The notes below the pieces were generated by a model that was not told the origin of the DNA, did no database searches, and was given only the letters and a program-made list of their open reading frames with translations. A stretch of DNA of 64,000 nucleotides from contig NZ_REFR01000010.1 of NCBI RefSeq assembly GCF_003688555.1, positions 1 to 64,000 on the forward strand, given 5' to 3'. Shown piece by piece: positions 8,522 through 18,386 of this stretch. Each line of letters starts with the position of its first letter. Within the stretch, counting starts at the first letter, position 1. The DNA is from Eilatimonas milleporae (GTDB lineage: Bacteria; Pseudomonadota; Alphaproteobacteria; Sphingomonadales; Kordiimonadaceae). A program made the translations under genes and the position numbers.

Positions 8522-10132
8522 ATGATCGACAAGCTGCCGGCGTCAAAGGGGCGGTCCGGTCTAAGAGCAGGCGTCCAGCGTATTCTTGGCGCTTTTCTCA
8601 TGGGGCTTGGATGCCTCGCGGTGATACCGGCGGGACTGCCGCCCGCAACGGCCGAAGAGGCCCCGGACTGGATCGCGCGGGGTCTGGCCCCCTGCCATGT
8701 CAAAGGTGTCAGCCGGCGGGCCTTTTGCGGTCATGTCACCGTTCCGCTTGATTATGCGATGCCGTCGGACGCCGGCGGGGAAACCATCGATATTTTTGTC
8801 GCTCTCCTGCCGGCGCAGGCGACTTCGCGCCGGGGGGATCCCTTCGTCCTCCTGGCGGGCGGGCCGGGGCAGGCGGCCAGCGATATGGGCGTTCTGGCCG
8901 CCCGGGCCTTCGATAACATCTGGCGTCGCCGCGATATTCTGCTGATCGACCAGCGCGGCACCGGGCGCAGCCACCCGGTCAAATGCGACATGCCGGATGG
9001 TGCCCCGGACATGGAGGCGGCCGTGGCGGCGGTGGCCGCATGCCGGGCGGACGCCGATATCGATGTCAGTCATTTCACCCTTGAAGCGGATATTCACGAC
9101 ATGGACCGGGTGCGCGACGCCCTGGGCTATGAAACCCTGAACCTGTGGGGCGTGTCCTACGGTACACGCACGGCGGCTCTGTATTACCGACGCTACGGCT
9201 CGCGTGTTCGCAGTCTTGTGCTCGACGGGGTGGCTCCGCCGGACTTGCCCCTGTTTCTCACCGCCCCGGCGGCGGCCGAACGCGCCAAACGCAAACTGGC
9301 GGAAGCCTGCGCCGAACAGCCCGCCTGTGCCCATACGTTCGGGGATTTGAACGCCGCGATTGACCGGCTGGTCGACCGTGCCCGTGCCGGCGAACTGTCT
9401 TTCGACGGCATCGATCCCCTCAGCGGTGCACCGCTTGCCTTCACCATGACCGAGATGATCGCTGTCGAAGCGGTGCGCTCCGTCCTGTATCAGCCGGACG
9501 CCGCCGTCACCCTGCCGTTTGCCGTGACCGAGGCCGACCGGGGCAATCTGTTGCCGCTGATCGCGGGCCTCATGGCCGGCGCCGGGCTTGCCGACAGCAT
9601 GTATCTGGGCGCCACGCTCGGCATTCTGTGCGGCGAGGAGGTGGCGCGGACCGGCGCGGATGCCGCGCGGGCGGCGGGCCGGGACAGTTTCGCCGGCGAC
9701 ACTTACTACCGCACCTGGAAAGCCTATTGCGATGTCTGGGATTACAGGATACCCGGCCGGGACCTGCCCGACGATATCGGCGCTCCCATCGGCGGCGACG
9801 TGCCGGCACTGATCCTCTCGGGCGAACTGGATCCGATTACCCCGCCCGGGCAGGGCGACCATATGGCGCGCGGGTTTCCCAACAGCCGTCACATCGTGGC
9901 GCCTGCCGCCGGTCACAACACCAGCCACGTGGCCTGCATGCCCGATCTCATCGCCGACTTTCTGGAAACCCTGGATGCGGCGGCGCTGGATACGGCTTGT
10001 CTGGACCATCTCGCACGCCTGCCCATGGTGGTGGGGCTGAACGGCCAGACCCGCCTCAGGGGTGGTGACGCCGACGACGGCGACAGTCGCGGCACAGAGA
10101 CAGAGGCCCATGCCACGGAGAGGCACCCATGA
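8522..10132 (+). CDS. secreted alpha/beta hydrolase with TAP-like C-terminal domain
   Basis: A 536-residue protein with a signal peptide (hydrophobic stretch at 22-40, likely cleavage after PATA at 44). The hydrolase core contains an LLAGGPGQ oxyanion region, DQRGTG, nucleophile S212 in GVSYGTR, an acid in SGELDPITPP and a histidine in AAGHNTSH. This matches the Streptomyces-type tripeptidyl aminopeptidase/proline iminopeptidase-like family, which acts on peptides or esters in the periplasm. ATG 8522 has AAGGCGGG upstream, whereas upstream extensions lack a signal peptide. It overlaps the ABC ATPase by ATGA, so hydrolase and exporter are made together. True substrate unknown. Confidence 0.86.
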   Translation: MIDKLPASKGRSGLRAGVQRILGAFLMGLGCLAVIPAGLPPATAEEAPDWIARGLAPCHVKGVSRRAFCGHVTVPLDYAMPSDAGGETIDIFVALLPAQATSRRGDPFVLLAGGPGQAASDMGVLAARAFDNIWRRRDILLIDQRGTGRSHPVKCDMPDGAPDMEAAVAAVAACRADADIDVSHFTLEADIHDMDRVRDALGYETLNLWGVSYGTRTAALYYRRYGSRVRSLVLDGVAPPDLPLFLTAPAAAERAKRKLAEACAEQPACAHTFGDLNAAIDRLVDRARAGELSFDGIDPLSGAPLAFTMTEMIAVEAVRSVLYQPDAAVTLPFAVTEADRGNLLPLIAGLMAGAGLADSMYLGATLGILCGEEVARTGADAARAAGRDSFAGDTYYRTWKAYCDVWDYRIPGRDLPDDIGAPIGGDVPALILSGELDPITPPGQGDHMARGFPNSRHIVAPAAGHNTSHVACMPDLIADFLETLDAAALDTACLDHLARLPMVVGLNGQTRLRGGDADDGDSRGTETEAHATERHP

Positions 10133-10881
10133 TCAGAGTGGAACATCTGGCGAAGTCCTTTGGCGCGGTGGTCGCCGTCTCCAGCGTCAGTTTCACGGCG
10201 GAAGATGGGGAAATCACCACTCTTCTGGGCGCCAACGGGTCCGGTAAGACGACCACGCTCAGGGCCGTTGCCGGCCTTTTGAAGGCGGATGGCGGAAGTG
10301 TCTTCGTTGACGGGGTCGCCGTTGCAGACGATCCCCTGGCGGCCCAGGCGCGTCTGGGGGTGTTTCCGGACAATTTCGGTCTCTACACCCGGCTGACGGC
10401 GCGCGAACACTTGCGCTATTTCGCCGAACTGCACGGTATGCAGGGCACCACCCTGGACGAGGCGGTTGAGTATGTCGCCACGCAGCTCCGCATGCAGGAC
10501 ATTCTCGACCGCCGTACCGAAGGTTTCAGCCAGGGGCAGCGGATGAAGGTCGCTCTTGGTCGTGCCATCATCCACCGGCCGAAAAACATCATTTTCGACG
10601 AACCCTCGCGGGGCCTCGATGTGATCAGCGTGCGTCTTTTGCGGCGCATTTTGCTGGACCTCAGGGCCGCCGGTCACTGCGTGCTTCTGTCCAGCCATGT
10701 CATGGCGGAAGTGCACAGACTGTCGGACCGGGTCGTGATCATGAGCGACGGGCGCGTCTGTGCCGAGGGCACGCCCGATGCCCTCATCGATCTCAGCGGT
10801 GAGGACAATCTGGAAGAGGCTTTCGTCACACTGGCCGGCCTGCCGGCGGAACCGGACACCGGGCTGCGGGCGCAAGCCTGA
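10129..10881 (+). CDS. ABC transporter ATP-binding protein (NatA-like)
   Basis: A 250-residue ABC ATPase with Walker A GANGSGKTT near residue 36, Q-loop region, signature FSQGQRMK and Walker B IIFDEPSRGLD, followed by the switch histidine in LLSSHVMAEV. The signature reads SQGQ rather than SGGQ, as in NatA/CcmA-like exporters. It is coupled to the upstream hydrolase by a four-base overlap and precedes the permease by 34 bases. Together they make a NatAB-type ABC-2 exporter. The cargo is unknown; an antibiotic peptide or sodium ion are possibilities from the family only. Confidence 0.92.
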   Translation: MIRVEHLAKSFGAVVAVSSVSFTAEDGEITTLLGANGSGKTTTLRAVAGLLKADGGSVFVDGVAVADDPLAAQARLGVFPDNFGLYTRLTAREHLRYFAELHGMQGTTLDEAVEYVATQLRMQDILDRRTEGFSQGQRMKVALGRAIIHRPKNIIFDEPSRGLDVISVRLLRRILLDLRAAGHCVLLSSHVMAEVHRLSDRVVIMSDGRVCAEGTPDALIDLSGEDNLEEAFVTLAGLPAEPDTGLRAQA

Positions 10882-10915
10882 CGGACGGGTCGGACAGGTC
10901 ACCAAGGGGAAAGCC

Positions 10916-12091
10916 ATGCTGCGTCATATCCGCGTCGTCTATCTGAAGGAACTGCGTGATGCCCTGCGCGACAAGCGCGCGCTTTACGCGCTGGGCTATT
11001 TCGTGCTGGGGGTTCCCGCCTTCAGTGCCTTTATCTTTTTTCTCATCAGTCTTGGTGATGATGACGCCGCGATCCGGGCGCAGGTTTACGGGGCGGATCT
11101 CGCCCCCGGTATTGTCGCTTTCATGGAACGGGCCGGGATCACGCCCGAGGCCATGCCCCTGGATCAGGCACCGGACAATCTGATGACCCTGCCTGACGGC
11201 ATTGATGCCGTGGTCATCGTGCCGGCCGATTTCGCCGAACGCCTGGACAAGGGCCAGATGGCGCGGGTGCGTGTTTTTGCCGACCGGGGTGGGCGCAAGA
11301 CCATTGAGCGCAGCGGCGACGTGATGACCGCCCTCAACGCCTACGCCGCCCATATGGCCAGCGCCAGGCTGGTGACGCGCGGTGTGCCGCCCGTTCTTAC
11401 CCGGCCTTTTTGGGTCGATGTCGCCGATGTGGCCGAGGAAAGTTTTCTGCGCCGTTTCCTGTCCGACATCATGCTTTTGTTCTTCATCTTCGCCCCCTTT
11501 GCCACCGGGGCCAGCGTGGCCACCGATATTTTTGTCGGCGAGAGGGAGCGCCAAAGCCTCCAGCCGCTCATGGCACAGCCGGTATCGCCTCTTGCCCTTG
11601 CTCTTGGCAAATGGGGGCTGGTTTTGACATTCGGCCTGACCGGGGCGGTTCTCAGCTTTCTGGTGGTGTCCGTCGGCCTGTATTTTGCGCCCGGCGATTT
11701 CCTGGTGGTCGAACCGACGCGGCGCCTTGATCTGCTGTTTCTGGCCCTGTTGCAACTTGTGCCGCTGGCCATGCTGGCGGCGTCCGTACAGACTCTGGTC
11801 AGCATTTCCGTCAAGGGTTTCAAGGAAGCACAGACCTATAACGGCATCGTCATGATGCTGCCGATGATCATGGCCTATGTGAAAGTCTATGCCAGCGATA
11901 GCCTGCCGGCGGCCGCTGCTTTCCTGCCCATTCTCGCGGATATGGAAAGCCTGGGACGCCTGTTATTCGCCGACAGATGGGTGGCCGGTTCGTATTTCAC
12001 GGCCGTTGCCGTGGGACTGCTGGGTACGGCGCTGGCGCTGGCCCTGACCGTCCGACGCCTTGGCAGCGAAAAACTGCTGGACGCGGCTTGA
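10916..12091 (+). CDS. ABC-2 type transporter permease (NatB-like)
   Basis: A 391-residue permease starting at ATG 10916 behind an AAGGGGAAAG ribosome site. One membrane helix near residues 22-42 is followed by a large soluble loop of about 130 residues, then five to six helices from about 180 on. The loop includes VGERERQSLQPLMAQPVS, a hallmark of ABC-2 (NatB) permeases. It should pair with the ATPase just upstream as a homodimeric pore. The stop is followed within 30 bases by a 14-bp tandem repeat at 12121-12175. Confidence 0.9.
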   Translation: MLRHIRVVYLKELRDALRDKRALYALGYFVLGVPAFSAFIFFLISLGDDDAAIRAQVYGADLAPGIVAFMERAGITPEAMPLDQAPDNLMTLPDGIDAVVIVPADFAERLDKGQMARVRVFADRGGRKTIERSGDVMTALNAYAAHMASARLVTRGVPPVLTRPFWVDVADVAEESFLRRFLSDIMLLFFIFAPFATGASVATDIFVGERERQSLQPLMAQPVSPLALALGKWGLVLTFGLTGAVLSFLVVSVGLYFAPGDFLVVEPTRRLDLLFLALLQLVPLAMLAASVQTLVSISVKGFKEAQTYNGIVMMLPMIMAYVKVYASDSLPAAAAFLPILADMESLGRLLFADRWVAGSYFTAVAVGLLGTALALALTVRRLGSEKLLDAA

Positions 12092-12120
12092 CAAGGTCTT
12101 GGGCCGGGGCGCAGGTGCGC

Positions 12121-12175
12121 CCGTGCCCTGACCCCCGTGCCCTGACCCCCGTGCCCTGACCCCCGTGCCCTGACC
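12121..12175. repeat. 14-bp tandem repeat, about four copies
   Basis: Unit CCGTGCCCTGACCC is repeated four times (last copy one base short) with no mismatches. It lies between the ABC permease stop and the convergent chemotaxis receptor gene. No function is visible. It is one of several gene-end tandem repeats in the window. Confidence 0.9.
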
Positions 12176-12313
12176 TATGCCCGGGATCGTCGGGGCGGCC
12201 GTTTGCGGGGGCCATTTTCCATCCGGTCAATGTCCTCCCGGGGCCGCGTCGTACATGAACCAGATCGCCCTTTGCACCGCCCTATCTGTACCGCTCTTGG
12301 CCGGTGAATGCGG

Positions 12314-13858
12314 TCAGGCGGCCGTCAGCGATTGCACGAATGCCTCTGATCGGGTTTTCAGATCGCCCGACAGCGCTTCCATCGCTTCCGCCGACCCGGA
12401 CAGCTCGCCGGTGGTCGCGCGTGTTTCATCGATATTGCCGCGGATTGTTTCAATCGCGCTGAAGGCCGAACGCGATTCATCCGCCGCCGTCGTGGCGCCG
12501 CGCGCGATTTCACGGGTGGCGGCATCCTGCTCTTCCACCGATGCAGCGATCGAGGCGGCATTTTTGCTCAACTCCTCGATGATGGTGCGGATCTCGGCAA
12601 TGGCTGAAACGGCGTTGCCGGTCGCGTCCTGCATCGAGGAAATGCGGCGCTGGATTTCATCGGCGGCCTTGGCGCTTTCGTTGGCCAGGCTTTTCACCTC
12701 GCTCGCGACAACGGCAAACCCCTTGCCGGCTTCGCCGGCACGCGCGGCCTCGATCGTCGCATTCAGCGCCAGCAGGTTGGTCTGCGCGGCAATGTCCGAA
12801 ATCAGCGAGACCACCGTGCCGATGCTGTCGGCCTCTTCCGACAGCTGCGAGACGTTGTCATTGGTCGCATTCGCCTTTTCAACAGCCTGCTGGGCGGTGC
12901 TGTTGGACTGGGTCACCTGGCCGGCGATTTCGGCGACGGACGCCGAAAGCTCCTCGGTGCTGGCGGCGACGGTCTGTACATTGGCGGACGCGCTCTGGGT
13001 CGCGTTCATGACGGACTCCAGGGCCGTGGCGCCGTCGCCCGACAGGCGGTCCAGAAGATTGGAGCGCTCTGACAGATTCTGTGCCGCGCCGGCGAACTCG
13101 CGGGCGATCGCGGCGATGGACGCTTCAAAATCCTCCGCCGTGCGCTGGCGTTCCGCGCGGGCGTTGGCTTTTTGCATCTCTTCCATCTTCATGGCCTGTG
13201 CGTTCGCGGCCTGGACTTCACGCTGGGCGGCTTCGGCTTCTTCCGTGGCCTGACGGGCCTCTACGGCGGCTTCTTCGGCATCCCGCTCGCGTTCCGCCGC
13301 GATTTCAGCTGCTTCCAGCGCCTGCTGACGCGCACTGTCCGATGCCGAAAACAGCGTTTCAATCTGATTGGTCACCCAGATCAGCGCGGCGCTTTCCAGG
13401 ACAACGACAACGGCATGCAGCACGACGCGGAACAGGTCCGCGCCATCCGGAAAAATCAGGGACGGCAGGGTGAAATTCAGGATCACATGATGCAGGGCGA
13501 CCGTCGCGGCCGCATAGAGGATCACCCGCCACCGGCTGTATGCCGCCAGGATGGCAAGACCGGCGAAGAAATACATATGCATGTCGATCTGCCAGGGGTG
13601 GCCGGCGAACAGGGCGATCAGGACGCCGATTTGTATCATGTAGGACACACCGACAAACTGATGCGTGGTCTCGCTGGCGCCGTTCCGGCGGGCGAGGGCG
13701 GTCGGCACCGCGGCAAGAATGGCGACAAAGGCGGTCGCAAGCCATGTCGCACCGCTGCCGATAAGCAACCCGGCAAGGATCGCCACGGGCACCTGGGCCC
13801 ACAGCAGAACGATCAGATAACGGCAAACGGTGTTGCGAAGATCATCAAGAGTGGTCAT
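12314..13858 (-). CDS. methyl-accepting chemotaxis protein with polytopic membrane N-terminus
   Basis: A 514-residue chemoreceptor. The first 175 residues form about five to six membrane helices with no sizeable periplasmic domain, so sensing is likely intramembrane or energetic rather than periplasmic ligand binding. A charged coiled coil (about 180-245) follows, then the MCP signalling domain with its conserved hairpin tip ([20 protein letters not shown], then [19 protein letters not shown]). There is no obvious HAMP domain. A small secreted-protein gene lies 12 bases upstream on the same strand (13871-14200), so the two are probably one operon and may work together. Confidence 0.9.
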   Translation of the reverse strand: MTTLDDLRNTVCRYLIVLLWAQVPVAILAGLLIGSGATWLATAFVAILAAVPTALARRNGASETTHQFVGVSYMIQIGVLIALFAGHPWQIDMHMYFFAGLAILAAYSRWRVILYAAATVALHHVILNFTLPSLIFPDGADLFRVVLHAVVVVLESAALIWVTNQIETLFSASDSARQQALEAAEIAAERERDAEEAAVEARQATEEAEAAQREVQAANAQAMKMEEMQKANARAERQRTAEDFEASIAAIAREFAGAAQNLSERSNLLDRLSGDGATALESVMNATQSASANVQTVAASTEELSASVAEIAGQVTQSNSTAQQAVEKANATNDNVSQLSEEADSIGTVVSLISDIAAQTNLLALNATIEAARAGEAGKGFAVVASEVKSLANESAKAADEIQRRISSMQDATGNAVSAIAEIRTIIEELSKNAASIAASVEEQDAATREIARGATTAADESRSAFSAIETIRGNIDETRATTGELSGSAEAMEALSGDLKTRSEAFVQSLTAA

Positions 13859-13870
13859 GAAAACCTCACT

Positions 13871-14200
13871 TTAACTGGATAACAGGGCGGCGAACGCCGG
13901 TCCGCGGCCGGTCTCGCCGCACGGAAGCAAGCCCTCGGGCCGGAAGGACAGCCAGACGCCGGCGGGCAGCCTGTCCCGGAAGGCCCGCATGTCCGCCGGT
14001 GCCACCACGGCGACGAATTCGACCGGGCCGAAGGCGACGACCGCCGCGTCGGTTGCTGACAGGATGCGCACGATGTCGGCCCGCGACAGACCGGGGTCGA
14101 AGACAAGCCCGAGACGGCTGTCGTCCATGGCGGGCCGTATCGCCACCGCAAGCGACATTGCCATGCCGGCAAGGGCATAAAGCAGTATGGACAGTTTCAT
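13871..14200 (-). CDS. small exported protein of unknown function
   Basis: A 109-residue product starting at ATG 14200 (MKLSILLYALAGMAMSLAVA), which looks like a signal peptide or single membrane anchor. The rest has two alternating strand/helix blocks (DIVRILSATDAAVVAFG; VEFVAVVAPADMRAFRDRLP) and ends FAALLSS. I do not recognise a family. It lies 12 bases before the chemoreceptor and on the same strand, so a role as a periplasmic accessory or sensor for that receptor is a reasonable guess, no more. Longer in-frame starts at 14260 lack a signal sequence. Confidence 0.6.
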   Translation of the reverse strand: MKLSILLYALAGMAMSLAVAIRPAMDDSRLGLVFDPGLSRADIVRILSATDAAVVAFGPVEFVAVVAPADMRAFRDRLPAGVWLSFRPEGLLPCGETGRGPAFAALLSS

Positions 14201-14375
14201 CGGACGGACCCCAATCGCAAACGCCGTCCTCCAAAGGGTATGCGTTCCCCTTAAGAGCACGGATTAATCGTGCGCGTGTCTGACGAAAACGGACCTTGTC
14301 CACAACGGGAAAGGCGCCTTTCCCGTGTAAGGGGTTGCGAAATGCGAAAGGAAAACTTTCAGTTGTCCCGCCCGG

Positions 14376-16520
14376 TCACCGTACGCGCGGCGGCGCGTCG
14401 TGGGGGGATTGGCCGCGGATGATCTGCCTGATCAGATGGCGGCCCGGATGCAGACCGGCCAGCCAGTGTCGGGGCACGGGCAGCGGATCGCCGGTGATCA
14501 GGGCGGCGACAATCTCACCGGCAAGCGGGGCGTATTGAAAGCCCTTCGAGCCCAGGCCTGTCAGTGTGTACAGCCCCTGTCTGTATACCGGCGCTGGCAG
14601 GTCCCGCCGCCGTGCATCGCGGGACAGGGGGGCATACAGCGCGGCAAAGGCCCGCCAGTCGGGCAGGGGACCGGCATGGGGCAGATGATCCGGCGTCGTC
14701 GCGCGCAGGCCCGCCCAGGCCCGCCCGGAAAATTCGCCTTGCCCGTTTCCGTCCGGGCCGGATGGATTTGTCACGGCCGGGGCGGCCCAGTCGGTCTCGA
14801 AACCGGCCAGCAATTTGCGCCGTGCATCCGCGTTTGGCCTGATCGGCGCCGTCGGTACCGCCCGCAGCCTGTCAAAGGTGGCGCCGATGGTGCGCAGGGG
14901 CAGACCGGTTTCACGGTCGTTTAGTGTCGCTGTCAGATAGGTGCCTGCGCTGCCCGATGGCGGCAGTCCACCCGGCAGCTCGTCCGGGGGCAGCATTTCC
15001 ACCTGCCCGGCGACCGGCCGCAATTCCAAGCCCCCGGTAGTGCAGCCAGAGACGTCGCCAGAGACGTCGCCAGAGATGTCGCCAGAGATGTCGCCAGAGA
15101 CGTCAGCGGGGACATCGGCGAGTCCTCGGGTGGCCATGCCGGCGGCAAGAACACAGACGGGCGAGCGGGCGATGGCCTGTCCCCTTCCGTCTTTAAGGAT
15201 CCATTCGTCGTCTTCTCCCACTGTCAGGGTCGCGGCGCGGTGGTGCAGACGGTCCGCGCCCGCCAACAGCGCTTCCAGAAGGGCCGGCGCGTCCACCGTG
15301 CCTGCGCGCGGCAGCCACAGGCCGTCCTGCCCCAACCGCATCCAGTCGGGACCCCAGCCGTGTCGGCGCAGAAGCCTGCCGTGTGTCTCCAGGGCGTCGG
15401 CATCGTCCGCTTTCAGCAACAGCCCGGCGGGGCTGGCCATATGCCGACGGACCAGCGGATGACCGGCTGCGTGGAGAAAGGCCGTGGCCGCGAAGTCCGC
15501 CAGCATTCCGTGTCCAAGGTGCAGGCGCGGTGCCATGATGGCGGCGGGCAGACCGTGACAATCCAGCCCGTCCCGGTGTGGGCCGTCCGCCGTTCCGGGC
15601 GCGATCACCGTCACATCCCGGCCGCGCCGGATCAGGGCATGGGCCAGGCTGGCGGCGGCAATGCCCGCGCCGACAATACTGACCGGTCCTTCTGTCGGTG
15701 CCGGCCGCTCCGCCCATGGCGGCGGGGCGCCGGCGTCTGAACTTTTCTGTCCGTCGGTGTCGTTGCGGCATGGGGCGGGCCGGATGCCCTCGGCAAGCAG
15801 CCGTTCCTTCTTGCGTCCGAAACCGGGGGCCTTGCGCACGGCAAAGCCCCTGTCCGCCAGGCCGCGCCGGACAAAACCCGCTGCGGTGAATGTGGCCAGC
15901 CGTGTGCCCGGACCGGACAGACGGGCAATCTGGTCCAGGACGTCCGGCCGCCACATGTCGGGGTTTTTGGCTGGTGCGAAACCGTCCAGATACCAGACGT
16001 CCACGCCGGCACCGGCATCCAGTGCATGCAGCATGTCACCGGCTTCGCCCAGCAGCAGAAGAAGCGCAATCCGCCCCTCTTCGAACAGCCGCAGGTGAAA
16101 CCCCTGTGCCGGCGGCGGCCAGGCATCGCGCAGGGCAGCGGCTTCGGTGGCCAACCGGGCGAAAGGGGCGTGCGTCCGGGCAAGTTGTGCCAGTGTCATC
16201 GGATACGCCTCGGTGGATATGAAGGTCAGTCTGCATGGCGCGGCCAGCCGCTTCCACCGGGCCCAGGTGGCGAGAAAGTTCAGCCCGGTGCCGAAGCCGG
16301 TCTCGGCGATCACCAGATGGTCCCGGGCGGCGGCAAGCGTGTCAAAGCCCACACCGTCCGGAAAAACATACTCGCTTTCCGCCAGACCGTTTTCGGGATT
16401 GTAATACATGTCGCCGAAAGCGTCCGCCACCGGCGCCGTCCCTTCCCATCCGAGACGCGGCGGTGCCAGGGGGGCCGCGCGGACAGGCGTGTCATTCCGT
16501 TCGTCTGTCGTTTCGTCCAT
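14376..16520 (-). CDS. mnmC: bifunctional tRNA mnm5s2U biosynthesis protein MnmC
   Basis: The N-terminal domain (about 1-260) is the MnmC2 methyltransferase, with the motif GFGTGLNFLATW and the VWYLDGFAPAKNPDMW segment. The C-terminal part is the FAD-dependent MnmC1 oxidase, with SIVGAGIAAASLAHAL. It removes the carboxymethyl group of cmnm5(s2)U34 in tRNA and then methylates the product. ATG 16520 gives the normal N-terminus; upstream extension is out of family. At 714 aa it is longer than the E. coli protein (about 670), partly because of an in-frame 12-bp repeat adding (D-V/I-S-G) units in the FAD domain. It is divergent from the carbonic anhydrase gene. Confidence 0.93.
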   Translation of the reverse strand: MDETTDERNDTPVRAAPLAPPRLGWEGTAPVADAFGDMYYNPENGLAESEYVFPDGVGFDTLAAARDHLVIAETGFGTGLNFLATWARWKRLAAPCRLTFISTEAYPMTLAQLARTHAPFARLATEAAALRDAWPPPAQGFHLRLFEEGRIALLLLLGEAGDMLHALDAGAGVDVWYLDGFAPAKNPDMWRPDVLDQIARLSGPGTRLATFTAAGFVRRGLADRGFAVRKAPGFGRKKERLLAEGIRPAPCRNDTDGQKSSDAGAPPPWAERPAPTEGPVSIVGAGIAAASLAHALIRRGRDVTVIAPGTADGPHRDGLDCHGLPAAIMAPRLHLGHGMLADFAATAFLHAAGHPLVRRHMASPAGLLLKADDADALETHGRLLRRHGWGPDWMRLGQDGLWLPRAGTVDAPALLEALLAGADRLHHRAATLTVGEDDEWILKDGRGQAIARSPVCVLAAGMATRGLADVPADVSGDISGDISGDVSGDVSGCTTGGLELRPVAGQVEMLPPDELPGGLPPSGSAGTYLTATLNDRETGLPLRTIGATFDRLRAVPTAPIRPNADARRKLLAGFETDWAAPAVTNPSGPDGNGQGEFSGRAWAGLRATTPDHLPHAGPLPDWRAFAALYAPLSRDARRRDLPAPVYRQGLYTLTGLGSKGFQYAPLAGEIVAALITGDPLPVPRHWLAGLHPGRHLIRQIIRGQSPHDAPPRVR
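15046..15105. repeat. in-frame 12-bp repeat inside mnmC
   Basis: Five copies of a 12-base unit close to CCAGAGACGTCG, two of them with a C-to-T change. On the minus strand they encode the tetrapeptide series (D-V/I-S-G), inserted in a poorly conserved part of the FAD domain. The period is a multiple of three, so copy-number change would keep the reading frame. Confidence 0.92.
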
Positions 16521-16635
16521 GCTCTGACCGGGGACCTGCTGACGCCTTGCTTTACCTATCCGTGCGGACTGCGCTATCTTAGGGCGTAAATGGCTGTGGC
16601 CAATCGTGTCCGGGCGACCGCAAATGAGGAATAAC

Positions 16636-17160
16636 ATGCTTTACGAACTGGATGGAACCGCGCCGTCAAAGGCGGACGAAGGGGTATGGGTTGCCCCCAA
16701 CGCCTGTGTCATCGGCAATGTTCACCTGCATAAGGACAGCAATATATGGTTCGGCGCAACCCTGCGCGGCGATAATGAGCCGATCACCGTGGGCGAGGGC
16801 AGCAATGTACAGGATGGCAGCATTTGTCACACGGACCCGGGGTGCCCCCTGATCATCGGTGCCGGTGTGACCGTCGGTCATATGGTCATGCTGCATGGAT
16901 GCCGCATAGGCGACAACTCGCTGATCGGCATGGGCAGCACGATTTTGAACCGGGCTGTGATCGGGCAGGAGACGCTGGTCGGTGCCGGCAGCCTGATCAC
17001 CGAGGGGAAAACCTTTCCGCCTAGCGTGCTGATCATGGGGTCGCCGGCCCGTGTTGTACGCCCGCTGAATGAGGGCGAGCGGCAGATCATCCGCGCCTCG
17101 GCCAGTCATTATTGCGAAAATGCCCGCCGTTATGCGCGGTCTTTGAAACCTTTGCCTTAA
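16636..17160 (+). CDS. gamma-class carbonic anhydrase-like protein
   Basis: A 174-residue left-handed beta-helix protein of the gamma carbonic anhydrase/YrdA family, with hexapeptide repeats throughout. The likely metal histidines are in ICHTDPG and in GHMVMLHGC. The acidic active-site loop of Methanosarcina Cam is absent, as in most bacterial relatives, so catalytic activity is unproven. The start at 16636 has GAGGA at 16626-16630; two upstream in-frame ATGs are possible but less well placed. It diverges from mnmC. Confidence 0.9.
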   Translation: MLYELDGTAPSKADEGVWVAPNACVIGNVHLHKDSNIWFGATLRGDNEPITVGEGSNVQDGSICHTDPGCPLIIGAGVTVGHMVMLHGCRIGDNSLIGMGSTILNRAVIGQETLVGAGSLITEGKTFPPSVLIMGSPARVVRPLNEGERQIIRASASHYCENARRYARSLKPLP

Positions 17161-17432
17161 AAAGCTCATCTTTGGTGCGATTAATGGATGCCATATTGAA
17201 ACGCTCACATGAAATTCATGAAATTTAACCTTTCCGCTATAGATAATATGGCAACATGCTGTTACTCAGCGCCGCCTCTATTTCAGGGTAAGGCACGCGC
17301 CGCCCGCTGCGATTTGGGCATATATGTTCATGACTTTGCCCCGACATGCGTGTTTTGCATCGGTATGTCATGAATGCGGTTTCGGGCCCGCGATACGGGC
17401 CTGTGTTCGGAGTATGAAGCGATGAGGGATAT

Positions 17433-18386
17433 GTGACTGGTACGGTCGGTGAACTTGTCAAGGCGGAAGAACTGCGCAATGTCGAACTTGTCGCGCGGAT
17501 CGAAATCGCGCGCAAGGTCGGGCGGCTCCTGCAGAAAAGCCCGGACGATGCGGAAAAGGATGCCGCAATCGAACTCGCGCGCCTCCTGGCCGAGGATGTG
17601 TCCGTTTCCGTGCGTGAGGCGTTGTCCCGCGAACTGCGGTGTTGCCGTTATCTGCCAAAGGATATCATCGCCACACTGGCCCGTGACATCGATCAGGTCT
17701 CCATGCCGTTTGTCATGGCGTCGCAGGCGATTGACGATGCCTTTCTCAAGGATTTGCTGAGCGATTGCGGTGACGGTACCCAGGAAGCCATTGCCCGTCG
17801 TCAGGACCTGTCCGAGCTGATTGCCTACATCATCTGCGATGTGGCCGAAGCCGATGCCGTCGGCACGCTGATGGATAATGAAACCGCCAATGTTTCCGAG
17901 CGGGCCTGCCACCGTGTGGTTGACCGTTTTCCCGAGGAAACCACCCTCATGGAAAAAATGGCGGCCCGCGCGGATCTGCCGATCGGCATTGTCGAGCGGA
18001 TCATCTTCAAGGTGTCGCAAAGCTATGCCGAACACCTGATGGAAAAATTCGCACTGTCGGAGGATTATGCTTCATACCTCATGTCCGTCGCGAAAAGACA
18101 GGTCTTCGCCAAGGCGCTGGAGGTCGCTCCCCTGCGCGAGGTTGAGAATTATCTTTACCAGTTGAAAGCGGTCAACGGCCTGACATCCGACATACTGCTG
18201 AACTATCTCCAGAACCGGAATCTGAAACTGTTCACCATTGCACTGGCCGTACTCATGGACCGCGACTATGGCGATGTCGAGGAGCAACTGAAGCAAAAGG
18301 GCAAGCTGTTTCTCTCTCGTACCCTTGAAAAACTGGGGTTTTCAAGGGCCGTGATCGGTGTCCTGTTGATCGAGTATGAACGCTGA
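17433..18386 (+). CDS. DUF2336 family protein
   Basis: A 317-residue, mostly alpha-helical soluble protein of the alphaproteobacterial DUF2336 (COG5330) type, with HEAT-like helical pairs such as IARKVGRLLQKSPDDAEKDA and RRQDLSELIAYIICDVAEAD. The function is unknown; family members often sit near cell-cycle or signalling genes. A GTG start at 17433 with GAGGG ten bases before is used. Upstream, 17208-17220 holds the palindrome CATGAAATTCATG, followed by TATAGATAATAT, a plausible promoter stretch. It is a stand-alone gene. Confidence 0.8.
   Translation: MTGTVGELVKAEELRNVELVARIEIARKVGRLLQKSPDDAEKDAAIELARLLAEDVSVSVREALSRELRCCRYLPKDIIATLARDIDQVSMPFVMASQAIDDAFLKDLLSDCGDGTQEAIARRQDLSELIAYIICDVAEADAVGTLMDNETANVSERACHRVVDRFPEETTLMEKMAARADLPIGIVERIIFKVSQSYAEHLMEKFALSEDYASYLMSVAKRQVFAKALEVAPLREVENYLYQLKAVNGLTSDILLNYLQNRNLKLFTIALAVLMDRDYGDVEEQLKQKGKLFLSRTLEKLGFSRAVIGVLLIEYER

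Noticed and set aside
14250-14270. CtrA box (TTAA-N7-TTAA)
   Set aside because: The two TTAA motifs here are nine bases apart, not seven.
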